The notes under the pieces are model-generated. The model saw nothing but the letters and a program-made list of their open reading frames with translations. It ran no database searches and was not told where the DNA came from. Positions 24,823 through 34,324 of a stretch of DNA of 64,000 nt are shown here, in pieces (within the stretch, counting starts at the first letter, position 1; every line of letters begins with the position of its first letter). The position numbers were made by a program, and so were the translations under genes. The stretch comes from Pseudomonas iridis (GTDB lineage: Bacteria > Pseudomonadota > Gammaproteobacteria > Pseudomonadales > Pseudomonadaceae): the NCBI RefSeq assembly GCF_017980685.1, contig NZ_JACXXO010000013.1, forward strand, positions 62,001 through 126,000, read 5' to 3'.

Positions 24823-25845
24823 ATGAACGCCAAAATGCTTGTCTTGCTCTTGCTGCCGCTTGCGGGCTGCTCCAGCAATTCCGATACCCGCAACATGCCG
24901 GTGAATATCCTCACCGCCACCCCGGCCAACGCCCAGGCAACCGATATGCCGAAGATCGAGCAGACCCTGCGCCCGCAGGATGTGCTGGACGTGATCTTCC
25001 ACATCAGCACCAGCGGTTCGGATGCCTACCGCGTGCAGTCGGGTGATCAGATCGGCCTGAATTTCACCGCTGCCAGCCAGCTCAACGGCAATCAACTGGT
25101 GCTGCCCGACGGCACCATCGAACTGCCGGGCGCCAACACCTCGGTGAAAATCGCCGGGCTGACCAGCGATGAGGCGCGGCAGGAAATCCAGCGGGTCTAT
25201 CAGCGCAAACAACTGTTCCAGCCCAACCGCAATCAGCTGACGGTGCAGATCATCAGCCCGTTGACCAACGAACAGAACCTGAAAAATGCACTGAACCACC
25301 CGGCCACCGGCATGAGCCGCGAGATCACCGTCGGCACTGACGGCTACGCCAGTTTTCCGGAAATCGGCGCCGTGCCGCTACAAGGCATGACCATCAATCA
25401 GCTGGAAACCTTCCTTAATCAGAAGTACGCGCAACTGCCGGGCCGAATGACGGTGGACGTGCTGCTCAAGTCCACCGCCGGCAATGAAATCTACGTACTC
25501 GGCGAAGTCGGCCAACCGGGTTCCTACCCGATCCGTCGACCCGTGTCGGTGCTTGAGGCGCTGACTCTGGCGCGCGGCACCAACGTCAAGGCGCGGCTGG
25601 ACTCGGTGGTGATCATGCGCCGCAACGGCAATCAGGTGCAGGCAGTGCACTACGACGTCGAAAAAGCCTTGTCCGGCGATGCTTCGCAAATCGCTTATCT
25701 GCAACCCGACGACATGCTTTTCGTGCCGAAAACCAAACTGGCCAGCGCCGGTGAACTGGCTCGGCAACTGGCGGACGTGGTGTTGTTCCAGGGCGTGGGC
25801 TTCAGCTTCGGCTACCGCGTCGACAACAAAGACAGTGATAACTAA
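24823..25845 (+). CDS. Wza-like polysaccharide export lipoprotein
   Basis: The 340-residue protein begins with a lipoprotein signal (MLVLLLLPLAGCSSN). A polysaccharide-export domain follows (LRPQDVLDVIFH, QIGLNFTAASQLNGNQLVLPDGTIELPG) and then SLBB-type modules (ITVGTDGYASFPEIGAVPLQ, NEIYVLGEVGQPGSYPI). Members form the outer-membrane exit channel for capsules and exopolysaccharides. It is encoded just before the chain-length protein that should meet it in the periplasm. The export domain looks duplicated relative to short Wza proteins. Confidence 0.92.
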   Translation: MNAKMLVLLLLPLAGCSSNSDTRNMPVNILTATPANAQATDMPKIEQTLRPQDVLDVIFHISTSGSDAYRVQSGDQIGLNFTAASQLNGNQLVLPDGTIELPGANTSVKIAGLTSDEARQEIQRVYQRKQLFQPNRNQLTVQIISPLTNEQNLKNALNHPATGMSREITVGTDGYASFPEIGAVPLQGMTINQLETFLNQKYAQLPGRMTVDVLLKSTAGNEIYVLGEVGQPGSYPIRRPVSVLEALTLARGTNVKARLDSVVIMRRNGNQVQAVHYDVEKALSGDASQIAYLQPDDMLFVPKTKLASAGELARQLADVVLFQGVGFSFGYRVDNKDSDN

Positions 25846-25861
25846 CTCTCAGGTGACCGAC

Positions 25862-27454
25862 ATGAACCCAAAGGAAAACTACCTGCACGAGTTCTTCAGG
25901 ATCTTCTTCGCCAACAAGCAACTGGTGAAACGGGTCTTCCTGATCTTTGCAGTCATCGCCCTCCTGCTGCCATTGGTGCTCAAACAGAGCTTCGATATCA
26001 CCGCGCAGGTGATCGTGCAGTCGAAAAAACTCTCCCAGGGTGACGCCACCACGTCGCTGACGGTGGACAACGCCACGTTCATTCCGCCGTCGCTGGCGGA
26101 CATGGAAACCGAGAGCAACATCCTCCGGTCGCCAGCGCTGATCCGCCAGACCATCAGCGAGTTGCGCGACAAGGGCGAGTACACGCCTTCGCCGGGCATC
26201 TTCAGCAAACTGGTGAGCGAGCCGTTCAAACGCTACGTCAGTTCGCCGCTGCGCGAATACGTGATCAACCCGACGCGCAACATGCTCGGGCTGGAGACCG
26301 ATCCGGTGCGAGACACGACGCTCGATGCGCTGACCCAACAGGCCATCGATAGCCTGAAGATCGAGACCCTGCCCGGCTCCAACGTGATCTCGATCATCTA
26401 TGGCTTCCCGGACCCGCATCAAGGCACGACGTTTGTCAGTGCCCTGCTGCAGAACTATCTGGTGAGCCGTCAGGCGCTGCAATCGATCGACCTGCCGCAG
26501 TCCTTCTACGAATCGAAGAAGCATCTCTATCAAGTGCGTCTCGATGGTCTGGAAGGCAACCGTCAGGCCTTGCTGGAAAGTGTCGGCGCCTCGGATCCGA
26601 AGGAAGAGATCACCTTCCGCCTGAACGCGATCAACACCGAAGAGCAGGCGCTGAACCTGTATCAGGATCGCCTGTTGCAGAGCCAGCGCTGGCTCGAATA
26701 CCTGAAAACCGCTATGGCCGCCGCCAGTAGCAGCAAGCTCAACGATTACACCTTCCCCTTCACCTTCACCACTACCGTCGACAACGTGGCGTTCGAGGAC
26801 CGGGAAATCAAACAGATGGGCGAACAACTGACCACGCAGGTCAGCCGTTACATGAACGACCTGGCGGTCTTCCAGCCTGGCAGTGAACCGATGCTGCTGA
26901 CCCGCGAGCAAATCGCCCGCACCCGTCAGCAGTTCCTCAAAGTGGTGAGCAACCGCATCCAGGAACGCACCGCCGATCTGGCCGTGGTCAAGCAGGTGAT
27001 CGACCAGAAAACCGCGCGCATCACCGAGTTCAAGAACCGCATCCACGAGTTGCAGCAAACCCAGAGCAAGCTGCGGCAGATGGACACCGAGATTGATGCG
27101 ATGCACGCCGCTTTTTCGACCTACGCCCAGCGGTTTGCCGAAAGCAGCACCACGCGCTCGCTCAACGACGACCTGTCCAACGCCCGCGTACTCAGCCCGC
27201 CGTTCGAACCGACCGAGGCGGCCTTCCCGAAACCGGGGCTGATTATTCCGTTCGGCCTGCTCACCGGTCTGTTGCTGGCGATCGCACTGGTCTACGTGCG
27301 TGAGTTCTTCGATCACCGCTTCAAACACCCGGCGCAAATCAGCCACGAACTGGGCTTGCCGGTGCTGTTGGTGATCAACGACCAGAATGTACTGCCAAGC
27401 AATCCGCACAAGAGCTGGACGGTGCCAAGCTTCCTGCACTGGGTGCGCAATTGA
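25862..27454 (+). CDS. Wzz/GumC-type chain-length determinant (co-polymerase)
   Basis: I take ATG 25862 (CAGGTG upstream), giving 530 residues. There is an N-terminal membrane helix (VFLIFAVIALLLPLVLKQ, about 22-40), a large periplasmic helical domain including the long helix region 310-440, and a C-terminal helix (LIIPFGLLTGLLLAIALVYV) preceded by the Pro-rich PPFEPTEAAFPKPG typical of PCP proteins. The cytoplasmic kinase domain found in Wzc is absent; the CpsD-like protein two genes upstream probably takes that place. It controls polymer length with Wzy and links to the export channel. Confidence 0.92.
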   Translation: MNPKENYLHEFFRIFFANKQLVKRVFLIFAVIALLLPLVLKQSFDITAQVIVQSKKLSQGDATTSLTVDNATFIPPSLADMETESNILRSPALIRQTISELRDKGEYTPSPGIFSKLVSEPFKRYVSSPLREYVINPTRNMLGLETDPVRDTTLDALTQQAIDSLKIETLPGSNVISIIYGFPDPHQGTTFVSALLQNYLVSRQALQSIDLPQSFYESKKHLYQVRLDGLEGNRQALLESVGASDPKEEITFRLNAINTEEQALNLYQDRLLQSQRWLEYLKTAMAAASSSKLNDYTFPFTFTTTVDNVAFEDREIKQMGEQLTTQVSRYMNDLAVFQPGSEPMLLTREQIARTRQQFLKVVSNRIQERTADLAVVKQVIDQKTARITEFKNRIHELQQTQSKLRQMDTEIDAMHAAFSTYAQRFAESSTTRSLNDDLSNARVLSPPFEPTEAAFPKPGLIIPFGLLTGLLLAIALVYVREFFDHRFKHPAQISHELGLPVLLVINDQNVLPSNPHKSWTVPSFLHWVRN

Positions 27455-28542
27455 ACACCGCGCCCGCCCCGAACGCCGCCCTGCCGATCATTCATTTGCT
27501 CAGCAGCGGCGGTTTCTATGGGGCCGAACGGATGTTGCTGGATCATTGCCTGGCGACGCCGGGGCAGCATCAGGTGCTGTTCCTCGACGCACCAGCAGAG
27601 CTGATCGCGCGGTTTCGTGAGGCCGGGGTGGACTGCCGGGGCTGTGCCGGGCTGGGGGAGTTGCTGCGGCACTTGCGGCAGCGGCAAAGCGAGCAGCCGC
27701 TGATCAACACCCACAATTTCAAAGGTCTGTTGTTTGGCTGGGTCGGCGCGACGTTGTTGCGCCTGCCGCTGGTGATCACCCAACACGGCTTCACCCCGCG
27801 CAGCCGCAAGCAAAAGTTCTACACCTGGCTGAGCCTGCAACTGTGCCGCACCGCCTCGGTAGATCGGGTGGTCTGCGTCGCGGAAAGCATCGCGCTGCTG
27901 CACCGTCAGGCCAGTGTACGGGCGGAGAAGCTGCAGGTAATTCCCAATGGCTTGCCAGCCGCGGCGGCGCTGGTGCATGACGCCGATCGGCAGCGCTGGC
28001 TCGCGGGTTATGTCGGGCGTCTGAGCAGCGAGAAAGGCCCGGATCTGTTTCTCGATGCACTGATCCCGCTGTGTCATCAACATGCGCAACTGGATGCGGT
28101 GATGCTCGGCGACGGCCCGGAACGCGAGGTATTGCAGGCGCGAATCGATGCCGCTGGCTTGCAGCAACGGATTCGTCTGCCGGGTTACCAGATCGCCATG
28201 CAACCGTGGTGGCAGCAACTCGATGCGCTGGTGATCAGCTCGCGCACCGAGGGTACGCCGATGATTTTGCTGGAGGCGATGCAGGCCGGTGTGCCGGTGG
28301 TGGCGTTTGGCGTTGGCGGGATTCCCGATGTGCTGGAACACCGACACAACGGTTTGCTCGTCGAACCCGTCGACAGCGCGGCCCTCGCCCGTCAGCTCGA
28401 CACGCTGTTGACCGAGCCGAAACTGGCGCGGCAACTGCGTGATAACGCAAAACGCACGCAACTGGATCGCTACGACCTCAAGGCTCTCGCCGAGCGCTGG
28501 TCGCAGCTGTACATCCGCACGGCACGGGAGGCACGCGCATGA
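27451..28542 (+). CDS. Family 4 glycosyltransferase
   Basis: The gene starts at a TTG that overlaps the stop of the previous gene (TTGA); later ATGs would remove the conserved N-terminus IIHLLSSGGFYGAERMLLDH. The 363-residue GT-B enzyme shows GYVGRLSSEKGPDLFLDAL, VMLGDGPEREVL and the E-x7-E motif in RTEGTPMILLEAMQAG. It adds a sugar to the lipid-linked repeat unit on the cytoplasmic side. The rare start and the overlap suggest translational coupling and lower expression. Confidence 0.92.
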   Translation: MNTAPAPNAALPIIHLLSSGGFYGAERMLLDHCLATPGQHQVLFLDAPAELIARFREAGVDCRGCAGLGELLRHLRQRQSEQPLINTHNFKGLLFGWVGATLLRLPLVITQHGFTPRSRKQKFYTWLSLQLCRTASVDRVVCVAESIALLHRQASVRAEKLQVIPNGLPAAAALVHDADRQRWLAGYVGRLSSEKGPDLFLDALIPLCHQHAQLDAVMLGDGPEREVLQARIDAAGLQQRIRLPGYQIAMQPWWQQLDALVISSRTEGTPMILLEAMQAGVPVVAFGVGGIPDVLEHRHNGLLVEPVDSAALARQLDTLLTEPKLARQLRDNAKRTQLDRYDLKALAERWSQLYIRTAREARA

Positions 28543-29912
28543 TTTTCCCGCTCTCGATCGTCAGTCTGCTCAGTCTGGTCTGCATTGCTTTGCTGGCCAG
28601 CCCTTATCCGTATCTGGCGCCGGGGGCAGTCCTGGGCCTGGTGGGGTTTGCCGTGTTGTATCGCAAGCCGTCCTGGGGCTTGCTCGGCATCGCCGCCCTG
28701 GTGCCGTTCGAAGGTTTTTTCAAAGACAACATGCTGTCCGGGAGCAAGCTGATCGGCGCATCACTGGCGGTGATCCTGATGCTGCAACTGGCGCTGCACC
28801 AGATTCCCTCGGAGCGCCTGCGCAGTAATATCTGGCGCTACCTGATCTGGTTCATGGTTCTGTACTTTCTGAGCCTGTTCAACACCGATGACATGGGCAT
28901 GTCGCTGGGGCATCTGCGCGAACTCGGCGTCGGTCTGATCCTGTTTGTCATCACCCTGCTGATCGGCCGCGAGCTTAACCTCGACCTGTTCGCCCGATTG
29001 GTGACCCTGGCGGTCAGCACCACCAGCGCCATGGCGATGTTCTCAAGCAAATTCCAGGACCAGGGCCGCGCCGCCGGGCTGCTTGAAGATCCCAACGCGT
29101 TCGCCCTGCTGATCGCCTTCGCCATTCCACTGGGCCTGCTGCTGGTGATCCGCAGCCCGAACCTGTGGCATCGGTTGTTCTGGGGCGGTTGCTGCCTGCT
29201 GCTGCTGGGCGGCATGACCAAAACCGAGTCGCGTTCCGGGCTGGTGGTGCTGGCGCTGAGTCTGTTGATCGGCTGCTGGCACTACCGCGCGCAACTGACG
29301 CGGATTCGCCCACGGCATTTGGGTTTTGCCATGCTTGGCGCGGCCATCGTGATTCCATTGGCGATCTATGCGATGCCTGCCGGTTACCTCGCGCGCATTC
29401 AATCGCTGAGCGTGCTGAGCGCGGGCGCCAAGGGCCACAACGACGAATCCCTGGGTCGCCGCGCCTCGTACATCGTGGTCGGCAGCCAGATGATCCGCGA
29501 GAACCCGCTGCTCGGCTCCGGCCCCGGGACGTTCCCGCTGCACTACGCGACCACCGGATACGCCAAGGCGTTTTCCGCCAACCGCAAGATCGGCGACCTG
29601 TACCGCCGTGCGCACAACACCTACCTGGAAATCTTCAGCGAACTCGGGGTCCCTGCCGGACTGCTGTTTGTCGGGATGCTGGGTCTTGGGTTGTACAACC
29701 TGATCCGTGCGCGGGCCGCCTGGATGCTGCGCCGCGACTGGCAGCAGGCGGATCTGATGACGCATCTAGGCGTGAGTTTTCTGTCGCTGACACTGTTTCT
29801 GATGTTTCTCAGCGCACCGAACCAGAAATACGTGTGGATCATGCTCGCCATGACGAGCGTTCTGCGCCTCAAAGCCGAACAAGCGCCATTGACGAAGGAG
29901 GCCCGCGCATGA
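28539..29912 (+). CDS. O-antigen ligase/polymerase-family protein (Wzy)
   Basis: A 457-residue membrane protein with about 10-12 helices and the Wzy_C signature: GRRASYIVVGSQMIRENPLLGSGPG in the large periplasmic loop followed by YRRAHNTYLEIFSELGVPAG. In a Wzx/Wzy cluster with its own flippase this is the repeat-unit polymerase; the family also contains WaaL ligases. Its ATG overlaps the preceding stop (ATGA). Confidence 0.9.
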   Translation: MIFPLSIVSLLSLVCIALLASPYPYLAPGAVLGLVGFAVLYRKPSWGLLGIAALVPFEGFFKDNMLSGSKLIGASLAVILMLQLALHQIPSERLRSNIWRYLIWFMVLYFLSLFNTDDMGMSLGHLRELGVGLILFVITLLIGRELNLDLFARLVTLAVSTTSAMAMFSSKFQDQGRAAGLLEDPNAFALLIAFAIPLGLLLVIRSPNLWHRLFWGGCCLLLLGGMTKTESRSGLVVLALSLLIGCWHYRAQLTRIRPRHLGFAMLGAAIVIPLAIYAMPAGYLARIQSLSVLSAGAKGHNDESLGRRASYIVVGSQMIRENPLLGSGPGTFPLHYATTGYAKAFSANRKIGDLYRRAHNTYLEIFSELGVPAGLLFVGMLGLGLYNLIRARAAWMLRRDWQQADLMTHLGVSFLSLTLFLMFLSAPNQKYVWIMLAMTSVLRLKAEQAPLTKEARA

Positions 29913-30877
29913 GCCGGATCAGTATCGTCATTCCGATGTACAACGAGGCCCGGCACATTGGGCGCACGCTGCTCGCTGCGCAAAAAGCCGCGCACGCCGC
30001 CAATGTCGAGTGCGAATTGATCGTGGTCGACAACGGTTCGAGCGATCAGGGCCCGCAGATTGCCCGGCAGTTCGGCGCTCAGGTGCTGGTGATGCCGGGC
30101 CTGTTGATCGGCGCGTTGCGCAATCGCGGCACGGCGATCGCCAGCGGTGAATGGCTGGCGTTCATCGACGCAGACGTCGAGATGCCGGAAGACTGGCTTA
30201 CCCCACTGTTCGACATCGAAGCCAGCGGCCAGGCCGATGTTTTTGGCCTCGATCTGCACACGCCCGCCGCCGCGCCGTGGTACGCCACCGCATGGCAGCG
30301 CCGCACGTTGCGTCCAACCGACCACGCCAGCCATGTCGTCGATTGGCTGCCCAGTTCCAACCTGTTGATGCGCCGGCACTGGTTCGACAAGGTCGGCGGT
30401 TTCAACGAAAGCCTGCGTACCGGCGAAGACAAGGAATTCACCTTGCGCCTGCGCGAGCACGGTGCACGCCTGCTGTCGGTCAATGAGCAGGTCGCGTTGC
30501 ACTGGGGCTACGAAATGAACTGGCGCGAGTGGATGGGCAAGGAGATGTGGCGTCAGGGCAGTCATCTGCAACTGCTGCGTACCCATGGCTTGAGCCTGCG
30601 CCTGCTGCGCTTCCCCCTGCTGTCGATCGCGGTTTGGGTTCTGGATTTTCTGGCGATTTCGGCACTGCTCGACGGCTTCCCGCATCACGCGTCACTGATG
30701 GTCTCCTTGACCCTGCTGCCCGGCCTGGTATTGAGCATTCGCCAGAGCATCAAACACCGAAACATCGGCCTGACCCTGCAATTGTGGGGCTTGCACTGGA
30801 TGCGCCTGCACCTGGCCGGTGCCGCGTTCATTCTGAGTCTGTGTCATTGGAACGCCAGGAGGCCTGCCCGTGGCTGA
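29909..30877 (+). CDS. Family 2 glycosyltransferase
   Basis: The 322-residue protein starts at ATG 29909, overlapping the polymerase stop, with AAGGAG upstream. It begins ISIVIPMYNEARHIGRTLLA, has IVVDNGSSD and the metal site FIDADVEMP, and TGEDKEFTLRLREHG in the acceptor region. The C-terminal 80 residues contain hydrophobic segments (LLSIAVWVLDFLAISALLDG, SLMVSLTLLPGLVL), so it is membrane-associated. It should add one residue of the repeat unit; donor unknown. Confidence 0.9.
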   Translation: MSRISIVIPMYNEARHIGRTLLAAQKAAHAANVECELIVVDNGSSDQGPQIARQFGAQVLVMPGLLIGALRNRGTAIASGEWLAFIDADVEMPEDWLTPLFDIEASGQADVFGLDLHTPAAAPWYATAWQRRTLRPTDHASHVVDWLPSSNLLMRRHWFDKVGGFNESLRTGEDKEFTLRLREHGARLLSVNEQVALHWGYEMNWREWMGKEMWRQGSHLQLLRTHGLSLRLLRFPLLSIAVWVLDFLAISALLDGFPHHASLMVSLTLLPGLVLSIRQSIKHRNIGLTLQLWGLHWMRLHLAGAAFILSLCHWNARRPARG

Positions 30878-32006
30878 ATTCATTTTCTGGATGTGCCTGT
30901 TACTGCCGGTCTACGCCTATCTCGGCTATCCGCTGCTGCTGACGCTTCTGGCGCCGCTGTTCCCGGCCTGGCGCCATACTCCGGCGCCGCCGCTGAACAT
31001 CAGCATCGTGATCGCCGCGCACAACGAGGCGCGGCACATCGAGCACAAATTGCGCACGCTGCTGGCTCAGGATTATCAGCCGGCAACGTTGCAGATCATC
31101 CTCGCCAGCGATGGCTCGACGGATGACACCGTGGCTTGCGCGGGCAAAGTGGTCGACCCGCGCATCACCGTGCTCGACCTGCCCCGCCAGGGCAAGGCCG
31201 CGACCCTGAATGCCGGCGCCGCGCTGAGTACCGGCGATATTCTGGTGTTCACCGATGCCGACAATCAATGGTCACGCGACACCCTCGGCCACTTGCTCGC
31301 GCCGTTGAGCGATCCGCAAGTTGGCGCCTGTGCCGGGCACATGGTGATTCCGGTCACCGGCGGGGGCCTGAGCGTCGGTGACAGCCTGTACCGGCACTAC
31401 GAAGGCTGGCTGCGCCGCGTGGAGAATCGCACCGGTTGCATGGTCTCCGCCGATGGCGCCCTGCTCGCTCTGCGCGGCGAGCTGTTCCAGAACGTACCAG
31501 CGGAGGTCAACGACGATTTCTTTATCAGCACCTGCGCGCCGGTGGCACGCAAACGCATCGTCTACGTGCCCGAAGCGCAAGTGATCGACCATGGCGTCGA
31601 TGAGGCGGGCAAGCAGTTTCGTCGGCGTCAGCGCGTTACAGTCGGCGGCTTGCAGAGCCTGGCGCAACGCAGCGAGCTGCTCAATCCGTTCAAGCATGGC
31701 CTGTATTCGATCGCGTTGATCAGCCACAAATTGATCCGCCGACTGGCGCCCGTGCTGTTGCTGCCGTTGCTGCTGAGCAACTTCTGGCTGTGGCAAGAAC
31801 ACGGCTTTTATCGCTTGAGCCTGATCGCGCAGCTGATCGGCTACACGATCGCCATCGCCGGCCTGCTCGATTCGCAACACCGTTTGCCCAAACCATTCCG
31901 TCTGGCGGCGTTTTTGCTGGTCACCCTGGCGGGCATGAGCCTCGGCCTGTGGCAGTTCCTGCGCGGCCAGCGGTATGCCCAGTGGAATCCGGAACAGAAC
32001 CGATAA
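30870..32006 (+). CDS. Membrane glycosyltransferase, family 2
   Basis: The 378-residue protein starts at a GTG with a perfect AGGAGG 7 bases upstream and overlaps the previous gene by 8 bases. It has an N-terminal helix (FIFWMCLLLPVYAYLGYPLL), a GT-A domain (ISIVIAAHNEARHIEHKLRT, LASDGSTDDT, TDADNQWS, NDDFFIS) with an RRRQR motif where processive enzymes have QxxRW, and several C-terminal helices. This is the layout of glucosaminyl- or cellulose-synthase-like enzymes, though one-residue transfer is also possible in a Wzy system. Confidence 0.88.
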   Translation: MAEFIFWMCLLLPVYAYLGYPLLLTLLAPLFPAWRHTPAPPLNISIVIAAHNEARHIEHKLRTLLAQDYQPATLQIILASDGSTDDTVACAGKVVDPRITVLDLPRQGKAATLNAGAALSTGDILVFTDADNQWSRDTLGHLLAPLSDPQVGACAGHMVIPVTGGGLSVGDSLYRHYEGWLRRVENRTGCMVSADGALLALRGELFQNVPAEVNDDFFISTCAPVARKRIVYVPEAQVIDHGVDEAGKQFRRRQRVTVGGLQSLAQRSELLNPFKHGLYSIALISHKLIRRLAPVLLLPLLLSNFWLWQEHGFYRLSLIAQLIGYTIAIAGLLDSQHRLPKPFRLAAFLLVTLAGMSLGLWQFLRGQRYAQWNPEQNR

Positions 32007-32021
32007 AAAAGGACTCAGGCC

Positions 32022-33023
32022 ATGGCGATAAAACAACTTCTAAAACGCACCAGTGGCTGGCTCTATCTCAATTCGTCCGTGGGCCGCAATCAGCTGCACG
32101 GCGCCGGGGTGATCCTGATGCTGCATCGGGTGCTGGCCAACGACCGCGCCGCTGACCTGCCGCACCGCAACGAGTTGTGCGTCGGCCCAAAAGCGTTCGA
32201 GCACTTGCTGGTGTGGCTGCGCAGGCATTTCGATTGCGTGCCGTTGATGGAGGTTCTGCAGCCCAATTCGCTGCGCACCGAACGACCACGGGTGGCGCTG
32301 ACCTTCGACGACGGCTGGCGTGACAACGCGGTCAACGCCTTCCCCCTGCTGCAAAAACATCAGGTGCCGGCAAGCATTTTCCTCTCCACCGACTTCATCG
32401 GCAGCCACCAGCGCTTCTGGTGGGAAAGCCTGGGTGAAACGCTGTGGGGCAGCCATGGCGACAAGGCGCGGATGCATTTGATCGAATGCCTGCGCGTCTG
32501 CGGCCATCCCTTGCCGGTGCTGGTCGATGACATCGATGTCGACCGCCGAAGCCTGGCGCTGCTGCATTACCTGCAAAGCCTCAAGAGCCTTGCACCGCAC
32601 GAGCTGGATCGCCTGACCGACGAATGCCCGCAGGACTCGCAACCGCAAGCGCTGGACTGGCATCAGGTGCGCGCACTCGAAGCTTCGGGGCTGGTGCGGT
32701 TCGGCCCGCACGGCGCCAGTCACGCGATCCTCACGGGTCTGGATGATGTGCGCCTGGGCGAAGAAATCAAGCGCAGCCGCGATGCCCTGTACAACGGCTG
32801 CAACCGGCCCTTACCGGTGTATTGCTACCCCAATGGCGATAACGATGAACGCGTGCGCCAACAGATTGCCGATCACGATTACCCGTTTGCGCTGGGCACC
32901 GGCACCGGCATTTATCGCGGTGAAGGCGACCCGCTGAACCTGCCGCGTTTCGGCGTCAGTCAACGCACCGCGCGCAATCCGGAACTGCTGTCGTGGCGGA
33001 TTTATCGCGGGGCACGGCCATGA
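32022..33023 (+). CDS. Polysaccharide deacetylase (NodB/CE4 family)
   Basis: The 333-residue protein has the CE4 motifs: VILMLHRVL, catalytic VALTFDDGWRDN near residue 92, metal-binding HGASH near residue 234, and the late CYPNGDND. CE4 enzymes remove N- or O-acetyl groups using a divalent metal. There is no signal peptide, so it would act on the lipid-linked precursor in the cytoplasm or at the membrane. It is followed in 4-base overlap by the flippase, which suggests modification before export. Confidence 0.9.
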   Translation: MAIKQLLKRTSGWLYLNSSVGRNQLHGAGVILMLHRVLANDRAADLPHRNELCVGPKAFEHLLVWLRRHFDCVPLMEVLQPNSLRTERPRVALTFDDGWRDNAVNAFPLLQKHQVPASIFLSTDFIGSHQRFWWESLGETLWGSHGDKARMHLIECLRVCGHPLPVLVDDIDVDRRSLALLHYLQSLKSLAPHELDRLTDECPQDSQPQALDWHQVRALEASGLVRFGPHGASHAILTGLDDVRLGEEIKRSRDALYNGCNRPLPVYCYPNGDNDERVRQQIADHDYPFALGTGTGIYRGEGDPLNLPRFGVSQRTARNPELLSWRIYRGARP

Positions 33024-34324
33024 GCCGCAACCACTATCTCAAACATTTGGCGCTGAGCATGGGCACCAAACTGGCGATGATCGCCCTGCGCCTGCTGCGC
33101 AACGTGCTGCTGGCGCGGATCCTCGGGCCCAGTGAGCGTGGCTTGTTTGCGCTACTGAGTACCTTGCCCGACCTGATCAGCGCCGCCACCAGTGGCGGGC
33201 TGAACTCGGCGGTCGGTTATCAAGCGGCCAAGCAACGACCGATGGGGTTGTTGCTCGCTCAGGTGCTGGTGTTCGGCTGTCTGCTGGCGGGGCTGCTGAC
33301 CTTGCTGGTGGTGGCGCTGGTGCGTGAGTTCGGTACTGAACTCGACATCACGATGCAACTCGGCCTGCTCGCCTGGTTGTTGCTGCTGGCGGTGCCGCTG
33401 ACCGTACTCAAAAGCGGCCTGCTGACATTGCACAACGCTTCCGGCGGCGTGGTCGCGTTCAACGTCTTGCGCCTGACCGAATCGCTGGCGCCGCTGCTGC
33501 TGTTTCTTGCGCTGTTCTGGATGTGGAAAAGTGCTGCGCTGGAAGCGGCGCTGATCAGTTGGCTGGCCGGGATCAGTCTGGTGGTACTGGCCGGTTGGGT
33601 CTGGCTCAAACGTGCGCACCCGATGCAGCTGCAATGGGACCGTGCCAGCCAGAACGAGCTGCTGCGCTTCAGCGCCCGCAGCCATCCGGACCTGTTGTTC
33701 CAGCAAGTGATTCTGCGCTCGGATTACCTGTTCATCGGCGCCCTGCTGGGCAGCACCGCGCTCGGCCATTACGCCATGGCCAGCGCCGCCGCCGAACTGC
33801 TGCTGATCGTTCCCGAGGCGGTGACCACGCCGCTGATGAAGCGCCTGCTGCAACAGGATGCAGGCATGGACAAAGTCACCCCGCTGGCCCTGCGCCTGAC
33901 CGCCACGGTGATGCTCGGCGCCTGCCTGACCATGGCCGTGATCGGCGAATGGTTGATCATCACGCTGTTCGGCGTGGCGTATCAACCGGCCTATCCGGCG
34001 CTGCTGGCCTTGCTGCCGGGCCTGCTGGGTCTGTGCTACGCGAGCATTCTGCGCCTGGATCTGATTGGCAAGGATCGTCCCGGCACGGTGTCGTTGCTGA
34101 TGGGCCTCGGCGCCCTGCTCAATCTGGCGCTGAACCTGGTGTTGATTCCGGCTTACGGCATCGTCGGCGCCGCAGCGGCATCGTCGATTGCCTATCTGGC
34201 GGTGACCGTGGCGATGCTGGTGCTCTATTGCCGTTTGAGCGGCGTAGCGTTCTGGCACACCCTGATCATCCTGCCCCGTGACGTGCTGCCGATGCTGCAG
34301 ATCCTGCAACGGAAGGCCGCATGA
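33020..34324 (+). CDS. Wzx-type repeat-unit flippase
   Basis: A 434-residue integral membrane protein of about 12-14 helices of the MOP superfamily, starting at ATG 33020 overlapping the deacetylase stop. Early residues HLALSMGTKLAMIALRLLRN and ARILGPSERGLFALL are typical of oligosaccharide flippases, and the basic residues in the early helices fit an anionic substrate. It moves the undecaprenyl-linked repeat unit to the periplasm for polymerisation. Confidence 0.93.
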   Translation: MSRNHYLKHLALSMGTKLAMIALRLLRNVLLARILGPSERGLFALLSTLPDLISAATSGGLNSAVGYQAAKQRPMGLLLAQVLVFGCLLAGLLTLLVVALVREFGTELDITMQLGLLAWLLLLAVPLTVLKSGLLTLHNASGGVVAFNVLRLTESLAPLLLFLALFWMWKSAALEAALISWLAGISLVVLAGWVWLKRAHPMQLQWDRASQNELLRFSARSHPDLLFQQVILRSDYLFIGALLGSTALGHYAMASAAAELLLIVPEAVTTPLMKRLLQQDAGMDKVTPLALRLTATVMLGACLTMAVIGEWLIITLFGVAYQPAYPALLALLPGLLGLCYASILRLDLIGKDRPGTVSLLMGLGALLNLALNLVLIPAYGIVGAAAASSIAYLAVTVAMLVLYCRLSGVAFWHTLIILPRDVLPMLQILQRKAA